A stretch of 64,000 nucleotides of DNA from CAVZBW01 sp963778465 (GTDB lineage: Bacteria > Actinomycetota > Acidimicrobiia > Acidimicrobiales > RAAP-2): assembly GCA_963778465.1 (NCBI GenBank), contig CAVZUK010000002.1, positions 1,393,890 to 1,457,889 on the forward strand, read 5' to 3'. The translations under genes and the position numbers were made by a program. Positions 26,319 to 34,475 of this stretch are shown here, one piece after another. Each line of letters opens with the position of its first letter. Within the stretch, counting starts at the first letter, position 1. The notes under the pieces were generated by a model. The model made no database searches and was not told the origin of the DNA. It saw nothing but the letters and a program-made list of their open reading frames with translations.

Positions 26319-27353
26319 TCAGGAGGGCTGTGCGGAATCCCCGCGTTTGAACGCGAGCACGATCTCGCGGAGCGCGCCCGGCTCCAGAGGGTACGGCGCG
26401 TAGAAGGAGAAGCGGTCGACCAGCGTGCCAAAGCGCGTCCGGACGATCCCGGGGATCTCCTCCAGGGGTGCCACGACCGCGAAGCTCTCGAGGACCTCGT
26501 CGTCGATGAGCTCACCCATGGCCGCCCACTCTCCCTTCTTGGACAGGGAGTTGAGCCGGGGGTGCAGATCGTCCCAGCCGTGCAGCTCCAGCACCGAGCG
26601 GTAGGCGGGAGTCGACGCGTAGAACGCGATCTGTTCTCGTGTCGCCCTCCGGGCGCGGTCCCACTCCGGTCTGTCCCGTCCGGTCACGATGAAGCCGGGG
26701 TAGGAGACCTGGAGGTCCTGGCGAGACTTGCCGGCCTTCTGCGCTCCTCGCTCGAGAGCGGGGAGGGTCACCTCACGTAGGTAGCGCTCTGTGGTGAAGG
26801 CGTGTGCGAGCAAGCCATCGGCTACCTCGCCCGCCACCTCGGTCATCCGGGGCCCGACGGCTGCGAGAAGGATCGGCGGGTTCCCGTAGGGGTTGGGCCC
26901 GGGGTCGAAGAACGGCGTCATGAGGGTGTGCGTGTAGAACTCGCCCCGGAACCGGAGGGACTGGTCCGGCGAGGCCCAGCTCGCCCAGATGGCGCGGATG
27001 GCGAGGATCAGCTCGCGCATGCGCGGGGCGGGATGCGACCAGGGCATCGAGTAGCGCTTCGTCACGTGCGCCTTGATCTGGGACCCGAGGCCGAGGAGGA
27101 AGCGGCCCTCCGTCATCGATTGGAGATCGTTGGAGACCATGGCCAGGTTCATCGGATTGCGCGCGAAGGCCACGGCGATTCCCGTGCCCAGTTGGATCCG
27201 CTCGGTCGACGCGGCCGCCTGGACGAGCGGTAGGAACGGGTCGTGCGAGGCCTCGGCCGACCACACGCCGTCGTAGCCGAGGTCCTCGAGCTCCCGCGCC
27301 GCCTCGGCGGCACGCGCTGGATCGAACCCGAGGTTGGCGTCGACCCGCAGCAC
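26319..27353 (-). CDS. F420-dependent LLM-class (luciferase-like) oxidoreductase
   Basis: A 344-residue TIM-barrel oxidoreductase, start GTG 27353, three bases after the PAC2 gene. The luciferase-like family is recognisable by LGYDGVWSAEASHDPFLPL, the ERIQLGTGIAVAFARNPMNLA segment, the LLGLGSQIKAHV motif, and the NPPILLAAVGPRMTEVAGEVADG stretch near the cofactor site. The pattern is closest, from memory, to the MSMEG_2256 subgroup of predicted F420 users. Such enzymes transfer hydride between F420 and an organic substrate; the substrate is not predictable. It implies F420 synthesis in the host, which fits an actinobacterium. Confidence 0.88.
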   Translation of the reverse strand: MLRVDANLGFDPARAAEAARELEDLGYDGVWSAEASHDPFLPLVQAAASTERIQLGTGIAVAFARNPMNLAMVSNDLQSMTEGRFLLGLGSQIKAHVTKRYSMPWSHPAPRMRELILAIRAIWASWASPDQSLRFRGEFYTHTLMTPFFDPGPNPYGNPPILLAAVGPRMTEVAGEVADGLLAHAFTTERYLREVTLPALERGAQKAGKSRQDLQVSYPGFIVTGRDRPEWDRARRATREQIAFYASTPAYRSVLELHGWDDLHPRLNSLSKKGEWAAMGELIDDEVLESFAVVAPLEEIPGIVRTRFGTLVDRFSFYAPYPLEPGALREIVLAFKRGDSAQPS

Positions 27354-27356
27354 GGG

Positions 27357-28241
27357 TCAGGAGGGCTCGTCGCGCAGGAACCGCTCGAGCTCGGCCGCGA
27401 TCTCGTCGCCCGAGGGGACCTCCTCGAGGCCGAGGGTGTTGCCCTCCGCCTCGTCCACGCTCTCCTCGAGCTCGCGCACCATTGCCTGGTGATCGACGCT
27501 CCGGGACACCAGCTGGTCGATCTCGTGGCGCGTGTTGTCGCCGGCCCCGTAGAGCCCCATCGAGTCGAACGCCACGCCGGTCAGCTTGACCAGGCCGTCG
27601 ATGAGCGCGGCGCCCGCCTCGGGAAACGGCATGCCCGAGACGTAGTGGGGCACCCTCGCCCAGAGCGACACGGCGCTGATCCCGGCTTGGTCGAAGCCCA
27701 TCTCGAGGGCGGACACCACTCCGGCGGGAACCTCGAACTCTCCCTGGACGACGCCCACCAGGCTGACGAGCTCCGACGACGACGGTGGTGCCGTGGCCGC
27801 GAGCTTCACCGGGCGGGTGTGCGGGGCACGGGCCGGGAAGGCCCCCAGCCCGACGACCATCCTCACCCCCAGGCGGACGACGAGCTCGACGACGGCGTCG
27901 ACGAACTCCTGCCAGTAGAAGTCGGGCTCCGGGCCCACCAGGAAGAGCATGTCGCTCCCGTGCCGATCCTGGCCACACCGCAGCTCGGTACGTGGCCACC
28001 CGAGCGCCGTGGTGATGCCGTCGACGATGTGGGCGATGGGACGGCGAGCTCGCTGGTCGATGTACCGCGGGCCGTTGAACGTGGCGACGAGCTCGGAGCG
28101 GCTCTGCTCGAGGAGGGTGGTGATGGCGGCCGCGGCGCCGAGCCCCGCGTCGACCCAACCCTCGAGCGCGACCACCAGGACGGGGTTGTCGAGGACGGGC
28201 TGCTGGTGGAGCTCGTAGGGGGTGATGCCCTCCGCGCTCAT
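27357..28241 (-). CDS. PAC2 family protein (proteasome assembly chaperone-like)
   Basis: A 294-residue soluble protein of the PAC2 fold. The typical start of the domain is visible: PVLVVALEGWVDAGLGAAAAITTL, then FNGPRYIDQRARRP and GPEPDFYWQEFVDAVVEL, and the late PHYVSGMPFPEAGAALIDGL motif. Actinobacterial PAC2 proteins are widespread near proteasome or LLM genes, but their role is not settled. It lies 19 bases after the phosphotransferase gene on the same strand, so a three-gene minus-strand transcript (phosphotransferase, PAC2, LLM) is likely. Confidence 0.85.
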   Translation of the reverse strand: MSAEGITPYELHQQPVLDNPVLVVALEGWVDAGLGAAAAITTLLEQSRSELVATFNGPRYIDQRARRPIAHIVDGITTALGWPRTELRCGQDRHGSDMLFLVGPEPDFYWQEFVDAVVELVVRLGVRMVVGLGAFPARAPHTRPVKLAATAPPSSSELVSLVGVVQGEFEVPAGVVSALEMGFDQAGISAVSLWARVPHYVSGMPFPEAGAALIDGLVKLTGVAFDSMGLYGAGDNTRHEIDQLVSRSVDHQAMVRELEESVDEAEGNTLGLEEVPSGDEIAAELERFLRDEPS

Positions 28242-28260
28242 GACGGGGTGACCGCGGCGC

Positions 28261-29358
28261 TCACGGGACGGCCTCGAGGCTCTCGGCCGCCCGTTCGGCC
28301 AACTGCCGGATCTGTGGGGAGAGCCCGCTCACGCTGCCCGGATCGCCAGGACCGGCCCCCTTCACGTATCGCACGTAGACGCCTTGGAGGATGCAGGCCA
28401 GCTTCCAGAAGCCGAAGGCCGTGAAGTACCCGACCTGGGAGACGTCCCTCCCGGAGGTCTCTGCGTAGCGGTCGATGATGTCCTGGCGCGTCGCGAACCC
28501 CTCAGCGGTCGTGGCGTCCTGACCCAGCACGGTGCCTGACTCGCCCGGCTCGGCCCAGTACACGAGCAGGAGGCCGAGGTCCGCCAGGGGGTCGCCGAGC
28601 GTGCACAGCTCCCAGTCGAGGATCGCCAGCACCTGCCCGCCGTTGCCGAGCACGACGTTGTCGAGTCGGTAGTCGCCGTGCACGATCGCCGTCTCGCGTT
28701 GGGGCGGGATGCGCTCCGCGAGCTCCTTGCCGACCCTCGTCACCAGCTCGTCGGCGGCGACCACGTCGTCCCCCCGAGACTCGGCCACGCTCGGGTCGAG
28801 CGTGCTGTTGCGGTACTGCTCGGTCCACCGGCGCACCTGGCGCTCGATGTAACCGTCGCGGCGCGCCAGATCGCCGAGCCCCACGGCGTCGATGTCGACC
28901 CGGTGGAGCAGCGCGAGCGTGTCGGCGAGATGGTCGCCGATCGCCGACCTCCGCGCGATCGGGAAGGCCGATTCGGCGGCGGCGACGTTGCGCACGATGT
29001 GCCCGTCGACGAACTCCATCACGTAGAAGGGTGCTCCGTTCACTGCGGCGTCCGTGCACAGTCCCAACGGCTGGGGGACCGGCACCGCCGTCGGCCACAG
29101 CGCGGTCAGCAGGCGGTGCTCCCTCGACATGTCGTGCGCCGTCGGCAGGACGTGTGAGACGGGAGGACGGCGCAACACGACGCAGGCCCCCGCGGCGTCC
29201 TCGACCAGGAACGTGAGGTTCGACCTTCCACCGGCGATGAGCGAGAACCGCAGGGGAGGCTCGATCGCCGGCAGGTTGGCCCGGAACCATCCGGTGAGAC
29301 CCGCTGCGTCGATCCCGTCGGGAACGGCTTGGCTGCTCACGGTGGGTTCATCTGGCAT
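28261..29358 (-). CDS. APH/choline-kinase-fold phosphotransferase (ACAD10-like)
   Basis: A 365-residue kinase-fold protein. The catalytic loop is IVHGDYRLDNVV (HGDxxxxN) and the metal-binding Asp follows in LAILDWELCTLGDPLADLG. The N-lobe has SLIAGGRSNLTFLVED and the lysine-substituting VVLRRPPV segment typical of the aminoglycoside-phosphotransferase-like group associated with acyl-CoA dehydrogenases. Members of this group are predicted small-molecule kinases, for example of hydroxyacyl-CoA; antibiotic resistance is not implied. ATG 29358 follows a TAGCGT -10 box by nine bases with no ribosome site. It is divergent from the thioredoxin gene. Confidence 0.85.
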   Translation of the reverse strand: MPDEPTVSSQAVPDGIDAAGLTGWFRANLPAIEPPLRFSLIAGGRSNLTFLVEDAAGACVVLRRPPVSHVLPTAHDMSREHRLLTALWPTAVPVPQPLGLCTDAAVNGAPFYVMEFVDGHIVRNVAAAESAFPIARRSAIGDHLADTLALLHRVDIDAVGLGDLARRDGYIERQVRRWTEQYRNSTLDPSVAESRGDDVVAADELVTRVGKELAERIPPQRETAIVHGDYRLDNVVLGNGGQVLAILDWELCTLGDPLADLGLLLVYWAEPGESGTVLGQDATTAEGFATRQDIIDRYAETSGRDVSQVGYFTAFGFWKLACILQGVYVRYVKGAGPGDPGSVSGLSPQIRQLAERAAESLEAVP

Positions 29359-29367
29359 CGCGATGCC

Positions 29368-29373
29368 ACGCTA
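29368..29373 (-). promoter_or_regulatory. -10 box, probable leaderless promoter of the phosphotransferase gene
   Basis: On the minus strand TAGCGT lies nine bases before ATG 29358. Together with TAGGGT at 29426 on the other strand it makes a compact divergent promoter pair with about 50 bases between the two -10 boxes. Confidence 0.4.
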
Positions 29374-29425
29374 CCGGCTCGAGCTGACGCATCGCGGACC
29401 AGCCGAGGGCGGGGGCGTCAACGGG

Positions 29426-29431
29426 TAGGGT
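29426..29431 (+). promoter_or_regulatory. -10 box, probable leaderless promoter of the thioredoxin gene
   Basis: TAGGGT followed by eight bases and ATG 29440, with no ribosome site between them. Confidence 0.4.
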
Positions 29432-29439
29432 CGAGCCCG

Positions 29440-30144
29440 ATGACGGACGTAACCGACGCAACCTTCGAGCAGGAGGTGCTCGCCCGGTCCCGCGACGTGG
29501 CGGTCGTGGTCGACCTGTGGGCACCCTGGTGCGGCCCCTGCCGCACGCTCGGGCCGATCCTCGAGCGTGTCGTCGACGCCACCGAGGGAGAGGTCGAGCT
29601 GGTCAAGGTCAACGTAGACGAGAACCCGAGGATCTCCGCCACGTTCCAGGTCCAGTCGATCCCCGCCGTGTACGCCCTCCAGGACGGCCAGGTGGTCGAC
29701 GGCTTCGTCGGAGCCCTCCCCGAGGCGCAGGTGACCGAGTTCGTCCAGCGTCTCGCGCCGGCCCCGAGCGAGGCGGACCTGCTGGTTGCGCAGGGCGACG
29801 AGCAGTCGTTGCGCAAGGCGCTCGAGGTGCAGCCCGACCACGAGGGCGCGGTGGTGGGGTTGGCCCGGTTGCTCATCGACCGCAACGAGCCGGAAGAGGC
29901 GCTGACGATCCTTGCCAAGGTGCCGGAGACCGCCGAGCTCCGGGCGCTCGCCGCAGAGGCCCGTCTCGCCGGCCAAGACGTCCATGTCGACGAGGACGTC
30001 ACGGGGCTGCTCGACTCCCTCCTCGAGCGCGTGCGCGACGACGAGGCCGCCCGCCAGGAGTTCGTCGACCTTCTCGAGACGCTGGGCCCGGACGATCCCC
30101 GGACCGCCAGCTACCGCCGGGCGCTCGCCAGCCGCCTGTTCTAA
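29440..30144 (+). CDS. Thioredoxin-TPR protein (CnoX/YbbN-like)
   Basis: A 234-residue protein with a thioredoxin domain (residues about 5-105) and a C-terminal tetratricopeptide-like helical part (110-234). The redox site is WCGPC within VVDLWAPWCGPCRTLGP, and the cis-proline loop is QSIPAVYAL. The tail repeats (SLRKALEVQPDHEGAVVGLA, NEPEEALTILAKVPE) match the YbbN/CnoX layout, in which the TPR part contacts chaperone clients or GroEL. The active-site cysteines are intact, so redox activity is expected. It sits three bases upstream of the FolP-like gene and begins a co-directional run to holA. Confidence 0.9.
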   Translation: MTDVTDATFEQEVLARSRDVAVVVDLWAPWCGPCRTLGPILERVVDATEGEVELVKVNVDENPRISATFQVQSIPAVYALQDGQVVDGFVGALPEAQVTEFVQRLAPAPSEADLLVAQGDEQSLRKALEVQPDHEGAVVGLARLLIDRNEPEEALTILAKVPETAELRALAAEARLAGQDVHVDEDVTGLLDSLLERVRDDEAARQEFVDLLETLGPDDPRTASYRRALASRLF

Positions 30145-30147
30145 CCC

Positions 30148-31095
30148 TTGGGTCCCGAGGTCGACACCGCGCCCGCGACCCGGTTGGTGCTCCGAGACCG
30201 GAGCTACGACATCCGGTTCCGCGCGTTGCTCATGGGGATCCTCAACCGGACTCCCGACTCCTTCTACGACCGGGGTGCGACCTTCGCCTTCGACGCCTTC
30301 TTGCAGCGCGCCGAGACGCTCGTCGCGCAGGGCGCCGACATCCTGGACGTCGGTGGGGTCAAGGCCGGACCCGGCCCCGAGGTCGGCCTCGACGAGGAGC
30401 TCGATCGTGTCGTCCCGGCGGTCGAGGCACTGTGTGCGCGCTGGGACGTGCCGGTCTCGGTCGACACCTGGCGAGCCGCGGTGGCGCGGGAGGCCTATCG
30501 CGCGGGAGCGGTGGTGGGTAACGACATCAGCGGGTTCGCCGACCCCGACTACGTGACCGAGGCCGCTCGGGCCCGGGCCGCCGTGGTGGCCACCCACATC
30601 CGGCTTGCCCCCCGGGTGCCCGATCCCGAGCCGCACTACGACGACCTGGTCGCCGAAGTCACCACCATGCTCGTCGAACGGGCTCGGCGGGCACACGACG
30701 CCGGCATCCCGAAGGAGAGCATCGTGCTCGACGCGGGGTTGGACCTGGGCAAGACCGCAGCCCAGTCGCTCACCTTGCTGCGGGCGTCCCGCGAGCTCGT
30801 GGAGACCGGCTATCCGGTGCTCCTGTCCGCGTCCAACAAGAGGTTCCTCGGCGACCTCCTCGGGCTCGAGCTGACCGAACGTGGCGACGCATCGCTCTCG
30901 GCGGCGGCGCTGGGCGTCGTCCTCGGGTGCCGCATCCTCAGGGTTCACGACGTGGAGGGCCACCGCCAGGTACGTGACACGCTGGCAGCCGTGATGGAAG
31001 CGGCAGTTCAGCGCGGCCCGGGACCTGACCCCATTCTCGACCCCGGCTCCGACCCCGGCTCCGACCCCGGCCCGGGCCGAGAGGTCGCCTCGTGA
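30148..31095 (+). CDS. folP: Dihydropteroate synthase homologue, FolP2-like
   Basis: A 315-residue TIM-barrel protein with the DHPS opening MGILNRTPDSFYDRG, SVDTWRA, and the late SASNKRF motif (S-x-K-R-F in DHPS). The usual DVGGESTRPG loop, which holds pterin and p-aminobenzoate contacts, reads DVGGVKAGPGPEV. That substitution is, as I recall, characteristic of mycobacterial FolP2, which lacks clear DHPS activity; so folate synthesis should not be assumed. The start is probably TTG 30148, three bases after the thioredoxin stop; no better start precedes the conserved part. The tail carries three DPGS/DPGP repeats. holA overlaps the stop. Confidence 0.8.
   Translation: MGPEVDTAPATRLVLRDRSYDIRFRALLMGILNRTPDSFYDRGATFAFDAFLQRAETLVAQGADILDVGGVKAGPGPEVGLDEELDRVVPAVEALCARWDVPVSVDTWRAAVAREAYRAGAVVGNDISGFADPDYVTEAARARAAVVATHIRLAPRVPDPEPHYDDLVAEVTTMLVERARRAHDAGIPKESIVLDAGLDLGKTAAQSLTLLRASRELVETGYPVLLSASNKRFLGDLLGLELTERGDASLSAAALGVVLGCRILRVHDVEGHRQVRDTLAAVMEAAVQRGPGPDPILDPGSDPGSDPGPGREVAS
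31039..31074 (+). repeat. Three-copy 12-base tandem repeat at the 3' end of the FolP-like gene
   Basis: GACCCCGGCTCC twice and then GACCCCGGCCCG, encoding DPGS-DPGS-DPGP. It is an in-frame low-complexity tail just before the stop. Confidence 0.8.
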
Positions 31096-32120
31096 GCGCT
31101 CGCCGGTCCGCCACTACGGTCTCCGACGCCCTGGCACCCGTCTACCTGGTCCGGGGCGACGATCCCTCGGTGCTCGCCCAGGCCGTGCACAACCTGCTCC
31201 GGGGGCTGGTCGGCGATCGGGACCCGTCGCTCGTCCTGGAGGAGCACGGTGGACCGTCGGCCGACGAACTCGACGTCGGCGCCGTGATCGACGCCTTCTC
31301 CACCCCGCCGTTCCTGGTCGACCGCCGCATCGTGGTCGTGCGCGACGCCGGTCGGCTGACGGCCGCCGACGCGGGTCGGTTAGTGGAGGTCCTGAGCGAC
31401 CCGCCGCCGATGTCGGTGCTCCTGCTCGTGAGCGGCGGTGGGACCATCCCCCAGGGCCTGGTCAAGGCCGCGGGAGCGGTCGGCCAGGTCGTCGATGCAG
31501 GAGTCGGGACCGGGAAGAGCCGGGTCCGCTGGATCGAGGAGCAGGTCGATCGCGGCTCGGTGCAGCTCACTCCGCGCGCCCTCCATCTCCTCACCGAGCA
31601 TCTGGGCGAGGACGTCGGCAGGCTGGCCGGGCTCCTGGACATGCTCGCCACGGCCTACGGCCAAGGGTCGAGGGTGGACGTCGACGAGCTCGCCCCGTTC
31701 CTCGGCGAGGCCGGGTCGGTGCCACCTTGGGACCTGACCGACGCCATCGACGCGGGCCGTACCGAGGACGCACTGGCCGCCCTGCATCGCCAGCTGGGTG
31801 CCGGCGGGCGCTCGGCGCCAGAGGTCCTGGGCGCGGTGCACCGTCACTTCGCGCAGATGCTGGCCCTCGAGGGATCGGGCGCCTCGACGGCGGAGGAGGC
31901 GGCCGCCCTGCTCGGCGCCAGGAGCACCTTCGTGGCGAGGAAGGCGCTCCAGCGCTCCAGCCAGCTCGGGTTCGAGCGCATCGGCCAGGCGATCCTGCTC
32001 CTGGCGCGTGCCGATCTCGACATCAAGGGGGAGACGGGCGTCTCGCCGGAGCTGGTGCTCGAAGTCCTCGTGGCGCGCCTCAGCCGCCTGAGCAGGACCC
32101 GGGGAGGGCGCCGACGCTGA
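31092..32120 (+). CDS. holA: DNA polymerase III delta subunit
   Basis: The clamp-loader delta subunit, which opens the beta sliding clamp during replication. The 342-residue product starts at GTG 31092, overlapping the preceding stop by four bases (GTGA). Family features: N-terminal YLVRGDDPSVLAQAVHNLL, the AFSTPPFLVDRRIVVVRDAG clamp-binding region, and the domain III helices (PPWDLTDAIDAGRTEDALAA, then RHFAQMLALE). The length matches bacterial HolA (about 330-345). As usual for delta, the nucleotide-binding P-loop is absent. It is convergent with rpsT. Confidence 0.92.
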   Translation: MSARRSATTVSDALAPVYLVRGDDPSVLAQAVHNLLRGLVGDRDPSLVLEEHGGPSADELDVGAVIDAFSTPPFLVDRRIVVVRDAGRLTAADAGRLVEVLSDPPPMSVLLLVSGGGTIPQGLVKAAGAVGQVVDAGVGTGKSRVRWIEEQVDRGSVQLTPRALHLLTEHLGEDVGRLAGLLDMLATAYGQGSRVDVDELAPFLGEAGSVPPWDLTDAIDAGRTEDALAALHRQLGAGGRSAPEVLGAVHRHFAQMLALEGSGASTAEEAAALLGARSTFVARKALQRSSQLGFERIGQAILLLARADLDIKGETGVSPELVLEVLVARLSRLSRTRGGRRR

Positions 32121-32185
32121 GTCGGTGAGCTGAGTGGGTCAGAAGTGTCCGTGCGGAGACGGGAGGTCCCCCGGCCGCCGAGCGG

Positions 32186-32461
32186 TCAGGCGCTGCGCGA
32201 AGCCTCGATGCTGTCGATCCGCCGCATGAGCCGGGACTTGCGGTTCGCCGCCTGGTTGCGGTGGATGACGCCCTTGGCGGCCGCCTTGTCGATGCGGCGC
32301 ACGGCGGCGCGCAGGGACTCGGCGCTCTCCTCGTCGCCGTACTCGGCGTCGGCGACAGCGGTCTTGGCGCGCGTGCGCAACTCGGCCTTGACCGACTTGT
32401 TGCGGAGGCGTCGCCGTTCGTTTTGGCGATTCCGCTTTATCTGGCTGCGGATGTTGGCCAT
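32186..32461 (-). CDS. rpsT: 30S ribosomal protein S20
   Basis: Binds 16S rRNA in the 30S body and helps its early assembly. The 91-residue product starts MANIRSQIKRNRQNERRRLR, the normal S20 N-terminus, at ATG 32461; an in-frame upstream ATG at 32485 adds only MAWYYLRA and would cross the promoter. The rest is the expected basic helical bundle (DKAAAKGVIHRNQAANRKSR). It is divergent from lepA with about 60 bases between starts; the holA-rpsT-lepA order is common in bacteria. Confidence 0.97.
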   Translation of the reverse strand: MANIRSQIKRNRQNERRRLRNKSVKAELRTRAKTAVADAEYGDEESAESLRAAVRRIDKAAAKGVIHRNQAANRKSRLMRRIDSIEASRSA

Positions 32462-32470
32462 AGCCCGGAG

Positions 32471-32476
32471 ATAGTA
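32471..32476 (-). promoter_or_regulatory. -10 box, probable leaderless promoter of rpsT
   Basis: TACTAT on the minus strand, nine bases before the rpsT ATG, with no ribosome site between. Confidence 0.45.
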
Positions 32477-32504
32477 CCAGGCCATGAGACACGTATACGT
32501 CCGG

Positions 32505-32510
32505 TACGAT
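32505..32510 (+). promoter_or_regulatory. -10 box, probable near-leaderless promoter of lepA
   Basis: TACGAT lies 10 bases before GTG 32521. The following CCTGACGTG is shared with dnaG (CCTGAC before GTG 51350). Confidence 0.45.
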
Positions 32511-32520
32511 CGTTCCTGAC

Positions 32521-34332
32521 GTGACGAGCACCTCCATCATGGCTCCGATCCCCACCGAGCGGATCAGGAATTTCTCGATCATCAGCCACGTCGACCACGG
32601 CAAGTCCACGCTCTCCGACCGGATCCTCGAGCTGACCGGCGCCGTCGACCCTCGGCAGATGCGCGAGCAGTACCTGGACTCGATGGACATCGAACGCGAA
32701 CGCGGGATCACCATCAAGGCGCAGAACGTGCGGGTCGTGCACCGCGACCACGTCCTGCACCTGATCGACACGCCCGGCCATGTCGACTTCGGCTACGAGG
32801 TGAGCCGCTCGCTCGCCGCCTGCGAGGGCGCCGTCCTGCTGGTGGACGCCTCCCAGGGGATCCAGGCCCAGACGCTGGCCAATTGCTACCAGGCCCTCGA
32901 GCACAACCTCGAGATCGTGGCCGTCTTGAACAAGATCGACCTCCCGGCGGCCGAGCCCGAGCGCTGCGCCGCAGAGATCGAGCAGGTGCTCGGGTTGCCG
33001 GCGGCCGAGATCCTGCGCATCTCGGCCAAGACCGGCGAGGGGGTGCACCAGCTCCTCGACGCCGTGATCGAGCGGATCCCGGCTCCCGGGGGGTCCGCCG
33101 ACTCGCCCTTGCGCACGCTGATCTTCGACTCCGTCTACGACCAGTACCGGGGAGTCGTGAGCTCGGTGCGGGTCTTCGACGGAGTCCTCCGCCACGGCGC
33201 CCGCCTCAGGTTCATGCAGGCCGGCGCCGACCACGACATCGAGGAGATCGGGGTCCGCACACCCACCACGCTGCCGGTCAAGGAGCTCGGCCCGGGCCAG
33301 GTCGGGTACCTCATCGCCGGCATCAAGAACGTGGCCGAGGCCCGCTCCGGCGAGACGGTCACCGACGTCGCCGACCCGGCGGCCGAGGCGCTGGAGGGTT
33401 ATCTCGACCCCAAGCCGATGGTCTTCTGTGGTCTCTACCCGGTCGACGGGGACCAGCTGCCCGACCTGCGCGACGCCCTGGAGAAGCTCCGGATCAACGA
33501 CGCCAGCTTCACCTTCGAGCCCGAGTCGTCCCACGCGCTCGGGTTCGGCTTCCGCTGCGGGTTCCTCGGCCTGTTGCACATGGAGATCATCCGGGAGCGC
33601 CTCGAGCGGGAATTCGACCTGTCCCTGATCGCCACCGCACCGTCCGTCGCCTACCAGGTCGAGCTGACCGACGGGGGCGTCGTGGAGGTGGACAACCCGA
33701 TCGACCTGCCCGAGGTGAGTCGGATCGCCACCATCTCCGAGCCGATCCTGACCGCCACGATCCTGACCCCGTCGGAGTACACGGGCTCCGTGATGGACCT
33801 CTGCCAGACCCGCCGGGCCGAGATGACGCGCATGGAGTACCTCTCGCCCGAGCGGGTCGAGCTCGTCTACCGGATCCCCCTGGCCGAGGTGGTCGTCGAC
33901 TTCTTCGACCAGCTCAAGAGCCGCACCAAGGGGTATGCCAGCCTCGACTACGAGCCGGCCGACTACGCGGAGGCCAACCTCGTCCGGGTCGACCTGCTCA
34001 TCAACCACGTCCCGGTGGACGCGTTCTCGACCATCGTGCACCGGAGCCAGGCCGACGCCTACGGTCGGCGGATGACCGAGCGCCTGCGCGAGCTCATTCC
34101 CCGCCAGCTCTTCGACGTGCCCATCCAGGCGGCCATCGGCGGCAGGATCGTCGCCCGGGAGACCGTCAAGGCCAAGCGCAAGGACGTCCTCTCCAAGTGC
34201 TACGGCGGGGACGTGACGCGCAAGCGGAAGCTCCTGGAGCGCCAAAAGGAGGGCAAGAAGCGGATGAAGGCGATCGGGCGCGTCGAGGTGCCCCAGGAGG
34301 CCTTCATCTCGGCCCTCCGCATCGGCGACTGA
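32521..34332 (+). CDS. lepA: Elongation factor 4 (LepA)
   Basis: A ribosome-binding GTPase that remodels or back-translocates stalled ribosomes and aids 30S biogenesis. The 603-residue length is normal. GTPase motifs: P-loop SHVDHGKST (about 22-30), DTPGHVDFGYEV, and NKIDLP; the effector region RERGITIKAQNVRV is present. The LepA-specific C-terminal domain includes GGDVTRKRKLLERQKEGKKR. The start is set at GTG 32521; ATG 32539 (MAPIPTERIRNFSI) is the alternative. Neither has a ribosome site, but a -10 box precedes the GTG, suggesting a leaderless message. It is followed by the CIRCE-controlled hrcA operon. Confidence 0.97.
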   Translation: MTSTSIMAPIPTERIRNFSIISHVDHGKSTLSDRILELTGAVDPRQMREQYLDSMDIERERGITIKAQNVRVVHRDHVLHLIDTPGHVDFGYEVSRSLAACEGAVLLVDASQGIQAQTLANCYQALEHNLEIVAVLNKIDLPAAEPERCAAEIEQVLGLPAAEILRISAKTGEGVHQLLDAVIERIPAPGGSADSPLRTLIFDSVYDQYRGVVSSVRVFDGVLRHGARLRFMQAGADHDIEEIGVRTPTTLPVKELGPGQVGYLIAGIKNVAEARSGETVTDVADPAAEALEGYLDPKPMVFCGLYPVDGDQLPDLRDALEKLRINDASFTFEPESSHALGFGFRCGFLGLLHMEIIRERLEREFDLSLIATAPSVAYQVELTDGGVVEVDNPIDLPEVSRIATISEPILTATILTPSEYTGSVMDLCQTRRAEMTRMEYLSPERVELVYRIPLAEVVVDFFDQLKSRTKGYASLDYEPADYAEANLVRVDLLINHVPVDAFSTIVHRSQADAYGRRMTERLRELIPRQLFDVPIQAAIGGRIVARETVKAKRKDVLSKCYGGDVTRKRKLLERQKEGKKRMKAIGRVEVPQEAFISALRIGD

Positions 34333-34409
34333 GCAACGGGTGCCGGTGCTGCCGAGGCCGCCGGGGGCGACGAGGCACGTGGCGACCGAGTCTGCCGGTA
34401 CCGTCCGGC

Positions 34410-34436
34410 CTGGCACTCGGTACAATCGAGTGCCAA
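34410..34436 (+). promoter_or_regulatory. CIRCE operator over the hrcA promoter
   Basis: An inverted repeat CTGGCACTC-N9-GAGTGCCAA matches the CIRCE consensus TTAGCACTC-N9-GAGTGCTAA in arm length, spacer length and core. The spacer GGTACAATC contains a -10 box TACAAT (34421-34426), so HrcA binding would directly block polymerase. It lies 39 bases before the hrcA start, implying autoregulation of hrcA-dnaJ and heat induction. Confidence 0.9.
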
Positions 34437-34475
34437 AGATCCGCTCGTCGATCGTGGCACCCCTGCGGAGCGACC

